From: Pseudanabaena sp. ABRG5-3 | GTDB lineage: Bacteria > Cyanobacteriota > Cyanobacteriia > Pseudanabaenales > Pseudanabaenaceae | Direction: 5' to 3' | NCBI RefSeq assembly: GCF_003967015.1 | Contig: NZ_AP017562.1 | Location: forward strand, 88,085-152,084 | DNA: 64,000 nucleotides | Shown here: positions 27,301 through 34,892 of the stretch, in pieces | Layout: each line of letters starts with the position of its first letter | How positions within the stretch are numbered: position 1 is the first letter of the stretch | The notes under the pieces: model-generated | Database searches by the model: none | What the model saw: only the letters and a program-made list of their open reading frames with translations | Told to the model about the DNA's origin: nothing | Made by a program: the position numbers and the translations under genes

Positions 27301-28798
27301 TGATTTTCTGGGAACTTGCTTGCTGTTCAGGGGTTAATTCGCTGGGAATAATCCCCACGCGATCGCCGTCAAAGTCGATGACCAGTCGTTTCGCATCGTT
27401 GGGATTGAGGTAACAAACTCCTCTCTGCTTATAGGCTTCGGGATCTAATTCACGTAAAACTGTAAGGTTATTCGTAAATACATCAAAGTTGGCAGCATTG
27501 GCGACGGGACTGCGATAGATAGCAACTTCAGATCCATCGGGTAGTCCTGTAAAACTGACTTCGCCTTCTTGCAGTTGGTTGTGCGGTTGAGCGATGCCAC
27601 TAGGGACGTAAACGCCTCCTGTGGCTACTTCTTGCCATTCACTTTGCAGGAATTCTCGCAGTCGTTTAGCGATGTCTTCCATTTCTAATATCTGACAATG
27701 ACCGCCTTCGATTAGGTCGGTTTTAAGGATGTCATACAGCCAATCTTGGTATTCTTCGTTAGGGGAGGCTACTTGCTCTCGTTTAATTTCATTGGCTGTT
27801 GTGTTTTCTTGTTGGCTCAATCCCAGTTCTAGTGCGAGTTCAGGCTCGATGATTTGTTTAATGTTATCGCGATCGCCTATTTCCTCTTGCCTTTGCTGTT
27901 GTCGCTTTTCATGGCGCTCGATATACAGTTGCGCTATCTTACGCGGGTCGGATTGGGCTTCAGCGAGGCGTTCGGCTTTGATTTTGAGTTTGGGGAGTAC
28001 GTCTGCTTGGACTCCTTCTGGGAAGAAGACAAGAGCTTGAGTACCTAGTTTCTGCTCGGTGAATCTGGCATCTTCTTTCCTTGACCAGAATAGGCTAATC
28101 TCATGGATTCCTGTGGTGGTGGTTTTGTTGTCGCCTTTGATGCTCGATTTGGCAATAATCCCATCAACTTCTAGGGCTTGACAGAGCAAACTGGCTCGGC
28201 AGGTTCCTTTGATGACACCCTGCCACTCAGGTACGGCGGCGCGATATTGAAATGGGCGGTTTGGTTCGGCTTGCAGTTGGGTTGCTAGGTCTGGTGAGAT
28301 CAGGCTATAGCAGTCGCCTAGCTTACTGGCGATTAAGCCCATTGCTTTATCGCTGATAGTAATCCCGTTGCTGAGAGTGATGGGTTGCTGCCCCCAGTCA
28401 GCGCTGTATGTTCCTACTGAATCTTGACTCAGGGTTTCATCATCGATGATCAGGATTCTGGCTTGCTCTTTAAATATTGATGTCTTGGCTTCGGAGACGG
28501 GCAAGCTGCCATAGGCGACAGCATCGCTATGATTGGTGAAGATTTCTTGGCTTACCTTTTCAGCGATCTGGCGATCTCCAAAGTAAGCGGTTCTTCCATT
28601 GGCAAGAATTAGATACAGTCCTTGCTCTTGCAATCGCTCGATGTCTCTTTCGGTGATGCCGTCGTACATCTTGCCAACAGCAAGTTTACTCGGCTCAATA
28701 TCTTTCCCGATCTTCAGTTCGAGGTAGCTATGCTCAACGGTTTTCGGGGGCAAGGGTAACTCTTGCCCTGTCTTCAGGTCGATCTGTCTAAATTCCAT
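24323..28798 (-). CDS. Two-barrel (RDR/YonO-like) RNA polymerase-like protein, large paralogue
   Basis: In this 1491-residue protein, DFDGD lies at 475-479, preceded by CYLNPNDAKRLVI, parallel to the MYVNP...DFDGD of the 787-residue protein. Barrel-1 signatures FQYRA (183-187), KGT (197-199) and SSIKG (218-222) lie at nearly the same spacing as in the paralogue. Both proteins also share ILI(V/I)xD near the N-terminus and a DVLPxxK(L/I)KAExLxxAQS segment between the barrels. After the core come about 600 residues of uncertain fold. A C-terminal section (RGHGRCHTTRRYEPYAAYGF then EGDIAIAI) resembles ASCH/PUA-type RNA-binding folds. The 71-aa gene lies 15 bases upstream, so the two are probably co-transcribed. 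Confidence 0.72.
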   Translation of the reverse strand: MEFRQIDLKTGQELPLPPKTVEHSYLELKIGKDIEPSKLAVGKMYDGITERDIERLQEQGLYLILANGRTAYFGDRQIAEKVSQEIFTNHSDAVAYGSLPVSEAKTSIFKEQARILIIDDETLSQDSVGTYSADWGQQPITLSNGITISDKAMGLIASKLGDCYSLISPDLATQLQAEPNRPFQYRAAVPEWQGVIKGTCRASLLCQALEVDGIIAKSSIKGDNKTTTTGIHEISLFWSRKEDARFTEQKLGTQALVFFPEGVQADVLPKLKIKAERLAEAQSDPRKIAQLYIERHEKRQQQRQEEIGDRDNIKQIIEPELALELGLSQQENTTANEIKREQVASPNEEYQDWLYDILKTDLIEGGHCQILEMEDIAKRLREFLQSEWQEVATGGVYVPSGIAQPHNQLQEGEVSFTGLPDGSEVAIYRSPVANAANFDVFTNNLTVLRELDPEAYKQRGVCYLNPNDAKRLVIDFDGDRVGIIPSELTPEQQASSQKIIEQYPTLIQEIIDKNLPENKPIQVEKEKKIPRDIANGFATLASAAVNAADNPTGRVANLGMRLEALRWETQYIPESERSEYLQDIGKHFQKLLAEDKEDKKPFRILNESWRNQIVEISQIASTIPKLPEQEKANTVTQGLAKTERLLWNLESIAAVNLQRAVDTPKSARKVNEDEFQFCQKVAKYKQVEWIKDKDNSYAYIGTEGIKTNTQDPVGWMVEQANQIYKEYSLIGDRNYNRFDHIFPKDSHTSADSEWAKSIATQYNKLISEAAASRSRLEHEEGIALTATSSKGNKIEIVSVISTDPDGESPIWEMARKGETVDIQIAKNKDWKTEKQYSYKAVALIDQSKIDVGLISPATVAAYDKAIEKDKIFGNLKLEFKLGISKNDVDDKFAAAEKYLETQRDAIPEAERERRTTALWHNNNRAIAGKMFTQVVANRLQELQLEKIKVIGLQYETNELKDRQWQPHESLSCRMAIEANPHSPIYDKRVIQVQIGDQWKNMGVVHNDAAYMPIGSQFTANIHVSASKKDADLEIDKNTLKLPEIWHGLSSERVKEAVNLDVIAPQLKEAITKASANQPTVTEFVAKLADENVGLKAQVQTGGRINGITYLYEGQAIKASLIELSWKNLAAMGVNYDPERDREALTTPTTTVQTETNTQSESLMEMQKSSTHANPLEKIESQLRESVRSHFDSEQPVKITGKPVKMVYPLKMHGEVNPLPVNTCIEAMRGHGRCHTTRRYEPYAAYGFKEGDIAIAIAGEQKVAFKVGKQYKITPEMLNDAAYQQQWSQMEKHSAKELTTFQGHSNTWGMHFQPLGDYVNGKIMPFPTEPIKADNTIVADIQQLMEWSRIAEYLGKSEKYIDRIQELIAGESITEKAQQAMHKDHHTLSQHVASQWREILAIKSDYVESQDGKLVFERKGNEGKYRATWEQDTDTLTLDAKVLNQGKFQYSPLLVQQGLEITHSQVTMKDAKNCDRALQLIAESQKEYQESR

Positions 28799-28812
28799 AT
28801 TGTCATTTCTCG

Positions 28813-29028
28813 CTAGAATTCAAAGTCAATTTCCGCTTCTTTATTTGGTTTAGTTCCTTGTGTTTTCGGTTTGGCTTTTGCCTTTTTGGGCTTTGGTTCT
28901 GCATCTTCGTCATACAGTGAATACTGTGATTCATAGCGTGCTATGTCATCAAAGCTGGCTAGTCCTTCGCTCAGTAGTTCGTCGTAGGTATAGCCTGCAT
29001 CAATCTTGGACTGAATATTGTTTCTCAT
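28813..29028 (-). CDS. Small hypothetical protein, 71 aa
   Basis: The N-terminal helix pair (NNIQSKIDAGYTYDELLSEG) is followed by an acidic stretch, a Lys/Pro-rich patch (KPKKAKAKPKTQG) and an acidic tail (EAEIDFEF). The stop lies 15 bases before the start of the large polymerase-like gene, so it should share its messenger. It may be a small subunit or DNA-binding accessory of that protein. This is inference from position only. The start ATG 29028 follows AGAGGAACCA. Confidence 0.6.
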   Translation of the reverse strand: MRNNIQSKIDAGYTYDELLSEGLASFDDIARYESQYSLYDEDAEPKPKKAKAKPKTQGTKPNKEAEIDFEF

Positions 29029-29067
29029 TGGTTCCTCTTTAGGTGTTTAGAATGGAATACAACAGAT

Positions 29068-29103
29068 TTGAGAGAATGTAATCGCTCGATTATATTCTCT
29101 CAA
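29068..29103. promoter_or_regulatory. Hairpin in the divergent intergenic region
   Basis: 17-bp arms (29068-29084 and 29087-29103) have one non-Watson-Crick pair and a 2-nt loop. It lies 40 bases upstream of the minus-strand 71-aa gene, not behind any gene. It could be an operator palindrome or a leader attenuator for the polymerase operon. Confidence 0.4.
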
Positions 29104-29247
29104 TTTCTTTGGATTGAGAATATTGTTCGTACAAATTCTGGAATTGTCAATACTCCATTATGGTAGTTTTAGCTTCATCGGCGAATCGCTAGATTTTCCA
29201 ATAGTCTCAAGTTGGCTGTATTTTGGTTTTAGTTTCATTTCTTCTGT

Positions 29248-30006
29248 ATGACCGTGCTCAATCTCAATCAAGCTGATTTGTCCGACATTCGTTTAATTGC
29301 TTCCGATGTTGATGGTACTCTTACCCACAATGGAAAATTCTCATCCGATTTCATCTCGACTCTTCTCAATTTACAATCGGCAGGAATCAAAGTCCTATTA
29401 GTGACTGGTCGCTCAGCGGGTTGGGTCAGTGCTTTGGTGAATTATTTACCTGTGACTGGGGCGATCGCGGAAAATGGTGGTTTGTTTTTACAGCCAAATG
29501 GTCATCAAAATTTGCTCTCTTCGATTCCTAACCTATCTAGACATCGCATTCTACTGGAAAATGCTTTCCATCACATTAAGCAGAAATTTCCTCATCTTCA
29601 GACTTCCACTGATAATCAATTCCGTATTACTGATTGGACTTTTGATGTCAATGATTTATCGACTGATGATATTCAAGTAATCTCTTCACAATGTCAGCAA
29701 ATGGGTTGGAGTTTCACGTACAGCAATGTCCAATGTCATATCAAACCACCGCACCAAGATAAAGCAACTGGCTTAGAGATAGTACTCAAAAATCATTTTC
29801 CTGAACTCAATTCACAGAAAGTGCTAACTGTTGGCGATAGCCCTAATGACGAGGCTATGTTTAATCCTGTAAAATTTCCCATCTCGGTCGGCGTGGCAAA
29901 TGTGCTTCACTATCAAGACAAGATCCTGCATTTACCCCAATACGTTACCCATGCTTCTGAGTTTGCTGGTTTTTCTGAGTTAGCAAAATTATTACTACAA
30001 AAGTAA
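29248..30006 (+). CDS. HAD-superfamily phosphatase (Cof type)
   Basis: All four HAD motifs are visible: DVDGT with D20 and D22, VTGRSAG near residue 52, the lysine of HQDKATG near 171, and GDSPNDEAM near 192. This is the Cof/sugar-phosphatase branch with a cap domain inserted after motif II, acting on small phosphorylated metabolites in the cytoplasm. The exact substrate cannot be read. The length (252) is normal for the family. It is a lone plus-strand gene between the polymerase block and the replication region, with no obvious link to either. The start is ATG at 29248. Confidence 0.88.
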   Translation: MTVLNLNQADLSDIRLIASDVDGTLTHNGKFSSDFISTLLNLQSAGIKVLLVTGRSAGWVSALVNYLPVTGAIAENGGLFLQPNGHQNLLSSIPNLSRHRILLENAFHHIKQKFPHLQTSTDNQFRITDWTFDVNDLSTDDIQVISSQCQQMGWSFTYSNVQCHIKPPHQDKATGLEIVLKNHFPELNSQKVLTVGDSPNDEAMFNPVKFPISVGVANVLHYQDKILHLPQYVTHASEFAGFSELAKLLLQK

Positions 30007-30717
30007 AAGCGGCGCATCGCACCGTCTCTTATTTTTTGTGAAGAACTTACGGTTTAGCGATCGCCTGTCATCAATAACAATTGCACCAGTTGCAGTGCTT
30101 CTTAGATTGCTATGGCTACACATTATTCATGATGATGCATCAATGTCTTTGTTAGCTCAGCCTCTAACGGTAGTGAAATTCTTAACTTATCTTAAACACT
30201 ATGAAGTCATTGCAATCAGTAAAGTGGTAAAAACCAGAATGGCATGGATACTGAAAGTACTCCTTGTTCAAAAATATTACCGCAGATGACATTATGGCAA
30301 TCCTGACTCGGGATCGACCCCAACTACAATAAAATTCTGAAATTTAATGCAACAGATTTTCTGCGATCGCTGTATGCTTAGTGTGTATTATTAATGTGAC
30401 GCTTTTTATCTATAGGAGATTACTAAACTAGTTTTTCCCTTCAACACCAAAAAAGCCAGTGATTCCAGCCACTAGCTCTTTGATGACCCGAAGGTTTTTA
30501 AATTGAATATCCGGAAATGGACAGATGTTGCTTTGACGAGGCAATTTTGTTCAGCGCTTCACTATATCTTAACGCAAGATATAAGTTTAGCAACAGTTTT
30601 TTATGCGAATTTTTAAAATTCAGCAAAAAACTAGAATTGAAGCGTTGAAATAGACCCAAAAAATCTGCTCATTTCCTGATTGAAGCCCCTACAAACCTTA
30701 CAATCAGGACAATCTAG
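30007..30717. other. Non-coding region upstream of rep, candidate origin
   Basis: I see no convincing gene here. It contains a hairpin TATATCTT/AAGATATA (30563-30583), a longer inverted pair CAGCGCTTC ... GAAGCGTTG around 30550-30650, and AT-rich stretches near 30590-30620. Plasmid origins often lie beside the rep gene, so an origin is plausible. No regular iterons are visible. Confidence 0.3.
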
Positions 30718-30801
30718 ATGTCATTAAATTTGCGAGACTTGCCTCGGCAGATCGGGAAAGCGATCGCCCGTGACAAGCAAAAAAGAGGTCAACAAACATG
30801 A
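30718..30801 (+). CDS. Short ORF coupled to rep, 27 aa
   Basis: The ATG at 30718 follows an in-frame TAG and encodes a basic peptide (MSLNLRDLPRQIGKAIARDK then QKRGQQT). Its TGA overlaps the rep ATG as ATGA. The arrangement suggests translational coupling that could set Rep level. No ribosome site stands out in front of it. It could be a leader peptide rather than a functional protein. Confidence 0.35.
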   Translation: MSLNLRDLPRQIGKAIARDKQKRGQQT

Positions 30802-32561
30802 CCTCACATAAAGATCGTATTTGCAACACTGTCGATTCAAAATTTACGACCAAAGGCTTAGAACCAAATTCATTAACCACCACCGAATTAGCAGCGCAAA
30901 CCTTTGCCAGCTTTTTCCCCTATTCGTGGAACTTTATCTATGCCAAAAATATAGATCGGACGAGCAAACCAGAATGGAAAACCGAAACCCGCTACCCCAT
31001 CACGGGAAGGCGATTGTACGACTATTGGGCTGATAACGAAACGCTGATCGGCGTAAGATTTGACAACCAAACCGAATACGCCCTGATCGACATAGACAGG
31101 GGCAGCCCCTACCACCCCAGCAACAACCATGAAAAATTTAAAACCGTACTGCAAGCCCTAGAAGACATAGGACTAGTCAGACCGCTAATTGTACAGAGTT
31201 CGCATAGCGAAGGACTGCACATCTACTATCCCCTCTGGCAAGAAGTACCCAGCTTTGGCATCGCCTGCGCGATCAAAGCCAGCCTGCAAAAAAATAATTG
31301 CGAAATCGCTGCAGGAGTAATCGAAACCTTCCCCAACACCAAAAAATACGACTCAGAATACAACGGACATAGACTGCCCCTGCAAACAGGCAGTTACCAA
31401 CTCGACAACGACCTCCAGATCGTCGGACGAGATCTAAATCAATTTGTCGAAACATGGCTGACCGTACAAGAACATCAAGACATTGACCTATTAAAACAGG
31501 CGATCGCCGAAGCCACAGCCAACTATCAACCACCCAAAGACAACCGCAAACCAATTAAATGGCGAGAAGACCTAGAAAAACAAATCGAAGCAGGATGGAC
31601 AGGACAGGGACAATCCAACCAACTGTTATATCTAATGGGCAAATACGCCAGAGTCTTCTTAGGATGTGAAGAAGACAAAGCGATCGCCGAATACATCACC
31701 AAAACAGCAAAAGCCGCCTCAGGATTCCTAAAATATTGCGGAGACATCAAGAGACTCGAACAAAAAGCCAAAGACATCGCCAAATGGTGTATGAAGCATC
31801 ATTTCCCATGGGGAAGTAAAAAGGAAGAACAAACAAACGACGAAAGTGAAGATATAGAAAACAAAAAAGCCCAGAAACAAGCAGAAAGACTCGAACGCAT
31901 CCGAACAACCGTAAACGAACTAAATAAAACAGGAGAAATGCCAGAAACAATCCGAGGGATGGCACAAGCGATCGCCAAAACAGCAAAAGTATCAGTAGAA
32001 ACCCTATACGAAAACAAACAACTATGGCATCCAGAATTCACCGAATCGCGTAACAGTCCAAATGCAAACAATCCCGCATCATCCCCCATCGCGATCCCCC
32101 TCCTAATCGAACAAGCTGAAACCCAGACAGAAAGGACTGTTACAGAAAAAGCCCTATATAAAGCGTTAGGCTGCTCTGAAACGCCCTTGCGAGGGCAAGA
32201 ATTGCCAAAATTTGCCGACGTTGATTTTCAAGCCCCCACTCACTCGTCAAATTCGTCCCAAAAAACTAGTGATCCGATGTGGATCGAGACCCACGGCAGG
32301 CTAAGTCCGCCAAAAACTGAAAGCTCCAAAAGAGCGATCTCTCAAAATCCATCTCCGAAAACTGCCAATGCCGATTGCTTGCGACCTTATGAACCACCAA
32401 AATCTGAGCCTATCTCGGCGATTGGAAGCAGGATTGGCTATCTGAAAGCTTTACTAGAAACGCCAATTTTGCGTAGGAGTAAATCTGCATCGGAAATTGC
32501 TAGCTTGCAAGCCGAACTGGAAAGACTAGAACGCGATCGGCAGACAAACTCTAGTCCCTAA
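30798..32561 (+). CDS. Plasmid replication protein with AEP-type primase domain
   Basis: The archaeo-eukaryotic primase motifs are in order: DID at residues 98-100, SSHSEGLH at 134-141 (the sxH motif), and HRLPLQTGS at 191-199. Such domains make primers or start replication on plasmids and phages, and cyanobacterial plasmids use primase-type Rep proteins. Helical regions follow, with repeated Lys/Glu segments, and a Ser/Pro-rich low-complexity tail runs from about residue 400. No helicase domain is present, so a host helicase would be needed. The gene is coupled (ATGA) to a 27-codon ORF. The neighbouring parAB supports a maintenance role. Codon composition is AC-rich, unlike many neighbours. 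Confidence 0.75.
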   Translation: MTSHKDRICNTVDSKFTTKGLEPNSLTTTELAAQTFASFFPYSWNFIYAKNIDRTSKPEWKTETRYPITGRRLYDYWADNETLIGVRFDNQTEYALIDIDRGSPYHPSNNHEKFKTVLQALEDIGLVRPLIVQSSHSEGLHIYYPLWQEVPSFGIACAIKASLQKNNCEIAAGVIETFPNTKKYDSEYNGHRLPLQTGSYQLDNDLQIVGRDLNQFVETWLTVQEHQDIDLLKQAIAEATANYQPPKDNRKPIKWREDLEKQIEAGWTGQGQSNQLLYLMGKYARVFLGCEEDKAIAEYITKTAKAASGFLKYCGDIKRLEQKAKDIAKWCMKHHFPWGSKKEEQTNDESEDIENKKAQKQAERLERIRTTVNELNKTGEMPETIRGMAQAIAKTAKVSVETLYENKQLWHPEFTESRNSPNANNPASSPIAIPLLIEQAETQTERTVTEKALYKALGCSETPLRGQELPKFADVDFQAPTHSSNSSQKTSDPMWIETHGRLSPPKTESSKRAISQNPSPKTANADCLRPYEPPKSEPISAIGSRIGYLKALLETPILRRSKSASEIASLQAELERLERDRQTNSSP

Positions 32562-32751
32562 TGGGTGTAGATACAGGATTCGTGGTGCGGTGCGGTTCTG
32601 AGAAACTAGCCCGTAATCGGGCGATCACTCTCTGGATGGTGACAAGATTTATTTCTTATAGGATTTTGCTCTCGGTGATATTCCATACTCTGATTAAGTC
32701 TGGGGATATCACTTCTGAGGCGATGTAACCAAACTATGGCTAACGTTTCCT
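32562..32751. other. Non-coding stretch after rep
   Basis: No gene or strong repeat was seen. It contains a small GC-rich hairpin (GCCCG/CGGGC around 32608-32620) that may terminate rep transcription. Confidence 0.3.
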
Positions 32752-32860
32752 AGTGGACTGTTTCATCTAAAGTGATGCAATAGTCGATCTATCAAAAAAC
32801 TGTCAAGAATGGCTTCGCCAAGTTTTCTATTGCACTATTTTAGATGAAACAGTCCACTAG
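32752..32860. mobile_element. MITE-like element, 109 bp
   Basis: The 34-bp ends are inverted repeats with a few mismatches (CTAGTGGACTGTTTCATCTA at the left, its complement at the right). Both ends carry CTAG, so a TA target duplication as made by IS630/Tc1-type transposases fits but cannot be proven. There is no coding capacity. Confidence 0.7.
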
Positions 32861-33010
32861 TCTGTCTTTACCAATATCCCCACAAACCTTTACTCTCTAT
32901 GGCTACCCTTGTTAAGGTGCAAAAATAGCGAACGTAGATTGGTTGTTTCAGCTTTCAAAAATCCATTTTCTTGGACTTTTGACATGATGTTTTACAGATC
33001 TATATTGCTG

Positions 33011-33070
33011 GAATCATGTAAGCTCAATATTCAAGATTAAAGATTCTTGAATATTGAGCTTACATGATTC
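33011..33070. repeat. 60-bp palindrome
   Basis: 25-bp perfect arms (33011-33035 and 33046-33070) surround a 10-nt centre. The inner part contains the TTCAAGA/TCTTGAA words found at the parA promoter. Confidence 0.85.
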
Positions 33071-33071
33071 A

Positions 33072-33099
33072 ATATTCAAGAATCTTTAATCTTGAATAT
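33072..33099. repeat. Palindrome with TTCAAGA/TCTTGAA arms
   Basis: 10-bp arms ATATTCAAGA / TCTTGAATAT surround an 8-nt centre. Its core is the reverse complement of the core of the adjacent palindrome. Confidence 0.75.
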
Positions 33100-33232
33100 A
33101 TATTTTCCTCTTACTTGAGCTTTTAATCCAGGATCTTCATTGCTCAGAATAATTTGAGTACAGCTTGAGTCCTTACTTAATGCACAATTTCTTTTCATCT
33201 TTGTGTTAGCTTTTCTTTAGCAAATTATCAAG
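33090..33232 (-). pseudogene. Decayed copy of the parB-like gene 3' half
   Basis: Segments such as CATTGCTCAGAATAATTTGA, followed by ACAGCTTGAG and CAAATTATCAAG, match in order the 3' half of the intact gene at 34893-35267, with many substitutions and no open frame. A similar remnant lies about 1.34 kb to the right (34430-34582). Confidence 0.6.
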
Positions 33233-33241
33233 ATCGAGTGG

Positions 33242-33290
33242 GCAATCTTGTTTCAAGAATCATCAATCAAGATTCTTGAAACAAGATTGC
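33242..33290. repeat. Palindrome, 20-bp arms
   Basis: Perfect arms (33242-33261 and 33271-33290) surround a 9-nt centre. A closely related palindrome lies at 34582-34634, consistent with a duplicated unit. Confidence 0.85.
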
Positions 33291-33312
33291 TAGTTGTATA
33301 TATCTAGTAATG

Positions 33313-33421
33313 GTTAGTGTCATGAGTTATTCGCGCTCCAGATTTTGGCTTTTTGAAACCTTTACACAGAGCCACTCAATTTTTACGCTTTGGTCGAGCG
33401 CGAATAACTCATGACACTAAC
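33313..33421. mobile_element. MITE with 26-bp perfect terminal repeats and 7-bp target duplication
   Basis: Ends 33313-33338 and 33396-33421 are perfect inverted repeats (GTTAGTGTCATGAGTTATTC at the left). They are flanked by AGTAATG on both sides (33306-33312 and 33422-33428). There is no coding capacity. The matching place in the right-hand duplicate unit (about 34650) lacks the element, which supports a real insertion. Confidence 0.88.
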
Positions 33422-33446
33422 AGTAATGACTATCTGCTGAAGCTAA

Positions 33447-33504
33447 ATTTCTCTGCTTGCCTAAAAAGTAAGATTTGCTTGCAGTAAACAGTAAGCGATC
33501 AATG
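33447..33504. repeat. Direct repeat, left copy
   Basis: About 58 bp (core AAAAAGTAAGATTTGCTTG and GTAAGCGATCAATGT) recurs at about 34779-34837, just right of the decayed par copy and left of the intact par locus. It marks the repeating unit of a tandem duplication. Confidence 0.75.
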
Positions 33505-33699
33505 TGGGGGCAACGCACGCAAAGAAAATTTTTGCACTTAGCTTACAAAAACTTATCTGATATGGATGTTAAATGCACCATGATTCTGGTACAGGTTATC
33601 GCACTGAAATTAAGAATATTCAGTGACAACATTGCCCAATGTAGAAAGTAGACTTTTTGCAATCCCTAAAGTTTGAATTTTAATGGGAATCTTGATTCA

Positions 33700-34190
33700 A
33701 GATTCAAGATAGTTGAATGTAGTTCTTCCTTAGTCTGGATTTCCTCCCAGTTGATTGGTATTGCTCGAAATAATTCGAGCAATGCTTGAACCCATACTTC
33801 CTCAATCTTCTGCCCGTGCTTTCGTTTAACTTGTTTCAGCAAATTATCAAGCTAGTCAATTAATTCAAGTGAAAGTCTGAGATTAATTTTTTTCTTTTTT
33901 ACCATCAATCAAGAATGATGGTTCTTGATTCTTGATTAAAGATTCTTCTTCGGGGTCGGTGTTACTATAGATACCTTGAGCTAGACGGTTGTTGCCTAAT
34001 TTCGATCTCTTTAGTGCTATTAATTCCCTATACGCTTTTGCTCATATTCCGTTGGAATCGTATTCAAAATAGAAATTCCATGACTTGGAGCCTCACGCAA
34101 TGTCACTGTTTCAGGAATCACGGCTTTAAACATGCGATCGCCAGAGTGATTATGTAAGGATTGCTGCGCCCAGTGCAATTTTCTCCGATC
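33700..34190 (-). pseudogene. Decayed copy of parB-like gene and parA 3' end
   Basis: From about 33710 the DNA follows the intact parB-like gene closely (TGGATTTCCTCCCAGT, TTGCTCGAAATAATTCGAGC, TTCTGCCCGTGCTTTCGTTT). It then runs into the parA 3' region (CATGACTTGGAGCCTCACGC, AAACATGCGATCGCC, TTATGTAAGGATTGCTG) before breaking off near 34175. Small deletions and stops destroy both frames. It is a non-functional tandem copy of the locus at 34893-36019. Confidence 0.8.
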
Positions 34191-34238
34191 CTTCTTGTGT
34201 CATGTTTGACAAATTATTAGGCTATTTGTTTAGTCTTT

Positions 34239-34276
34239 TTTCAAGAATCTTGATTAATGATTAAATATTCTTGAAA
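34239..34276. repeat. TTTCAAGAAT / ATTCTTGAAA palindrome
   Basis: 10-bp arms surround an 18-nt centre that itself contains TCAAGAATCTTGA (34241-34253), the 13-bp word also found upstream of parA. Confidence 0.7.
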
Positions 34277-34402
34277 TATTACCTATATGAGCTTATTAAA
34301 GATATTGTGAGAGGCTAGCTACAAATTATTTTGGGTTACTAAAAAGTTGACCAATCTTGAATTATGTAAGACTTTCGATATCTGAAAGTAGAATTGTGGC
34401 TG

Positions 34403-34450
34403 TCAAGAATATTTAAACTTGAATCTTGATTCAAGTTTAAATATTCTTGA
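34403..34450. repeat. 48-bp palindrome
   Basis: 23-bp perfect arms (34403-34425 and 34428-34450) surround a 2-nt centre. The right arm resembles the 3' end of the intact parB-like gene (TCAAGTTTAAATA). Confidence 0.85.
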
Positions 34451-34582
34451 ATATATGATTTCAAGGGGTTTAAGCTTTTAATGCTCAAAATATTTTGATT
34501 GCATCTTCAGGCCGTCCTTATTGCATAAATTATTTTCAATCTTTAAGTTGTTCCTTTTTGAGCAAATTCTCAAGCTAGAACG
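34430..34582 (-). pseudogene. Second decayed parB-like 3' fragment
   Basis: Colinear but poorly conserved segments (TGCTCAAAATATTTTGA, TTATTGCATAAATT, GAGCAAATTCTCAAG) follow the parB-like 3' half, as in 33090-33232. No frame is open. Confidence 0.5.
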
Positions 34583-34634
34583 AACAATCTTGTTTCAAGA
34601 ATAATTAATCAAGATTCTTGAAACAAGATTGTTC
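34582..34634. repeat. Palindrome, 21-bp arms
   Basis: Perfect arms (34582-34602 and 34614-34634) surround an 11-nt centre. It is the counterpart of the palindrome at 33242-33290. Confidence 0.85.
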
Positions 34635-34842
34635 AATGTACAAATCTAGGAATGGCTAATCCTTTCCCACTCAAAAAATAAGCATACGATTAGTCCCCAG
34701 AACGATCTTTTCTAAGGTGAGTTCTCGCCTAGGTAAGTGCCTAATTTTGCTCTGGGAAGGGAGTATAGCTGAAGCGAATTGTCTCTGCTAGCTTAAAAAG
34801 TAAGATTTGCTTGAAGTAAATCGTAAGCGATCAATGTAATTG

Positions 34843-34879
34843 AATTGTGTTGTGGGTGCAAAGTACCCACAACACAATT
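34843..34879 (-). terminator. Terminator of the par operon
   Basis: A perfect 15-bp stem (34843-34857 with 34865-34879) with a 7-nt loop lies 13 bases beyond the parB-like stop codon. Confidence 0.85.
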
Positions 34880-34892
34880 ATAAAAGAAGCTA

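Noticed and set aside
30038..30289. Open frame of 83 codons on the plus strand
   Set aside because: It starts with GTG without a ribosome site and has an unlikely composition with no recognisable pattern. I treat the region as non-coding.
33000..34650. Repeated TTCAAGA/TCTTGAA words as a possible CRISPR array
   Set aside because: The units are palindromes of different length and spacing without equal repeats and spacers, and no cas gene is present.
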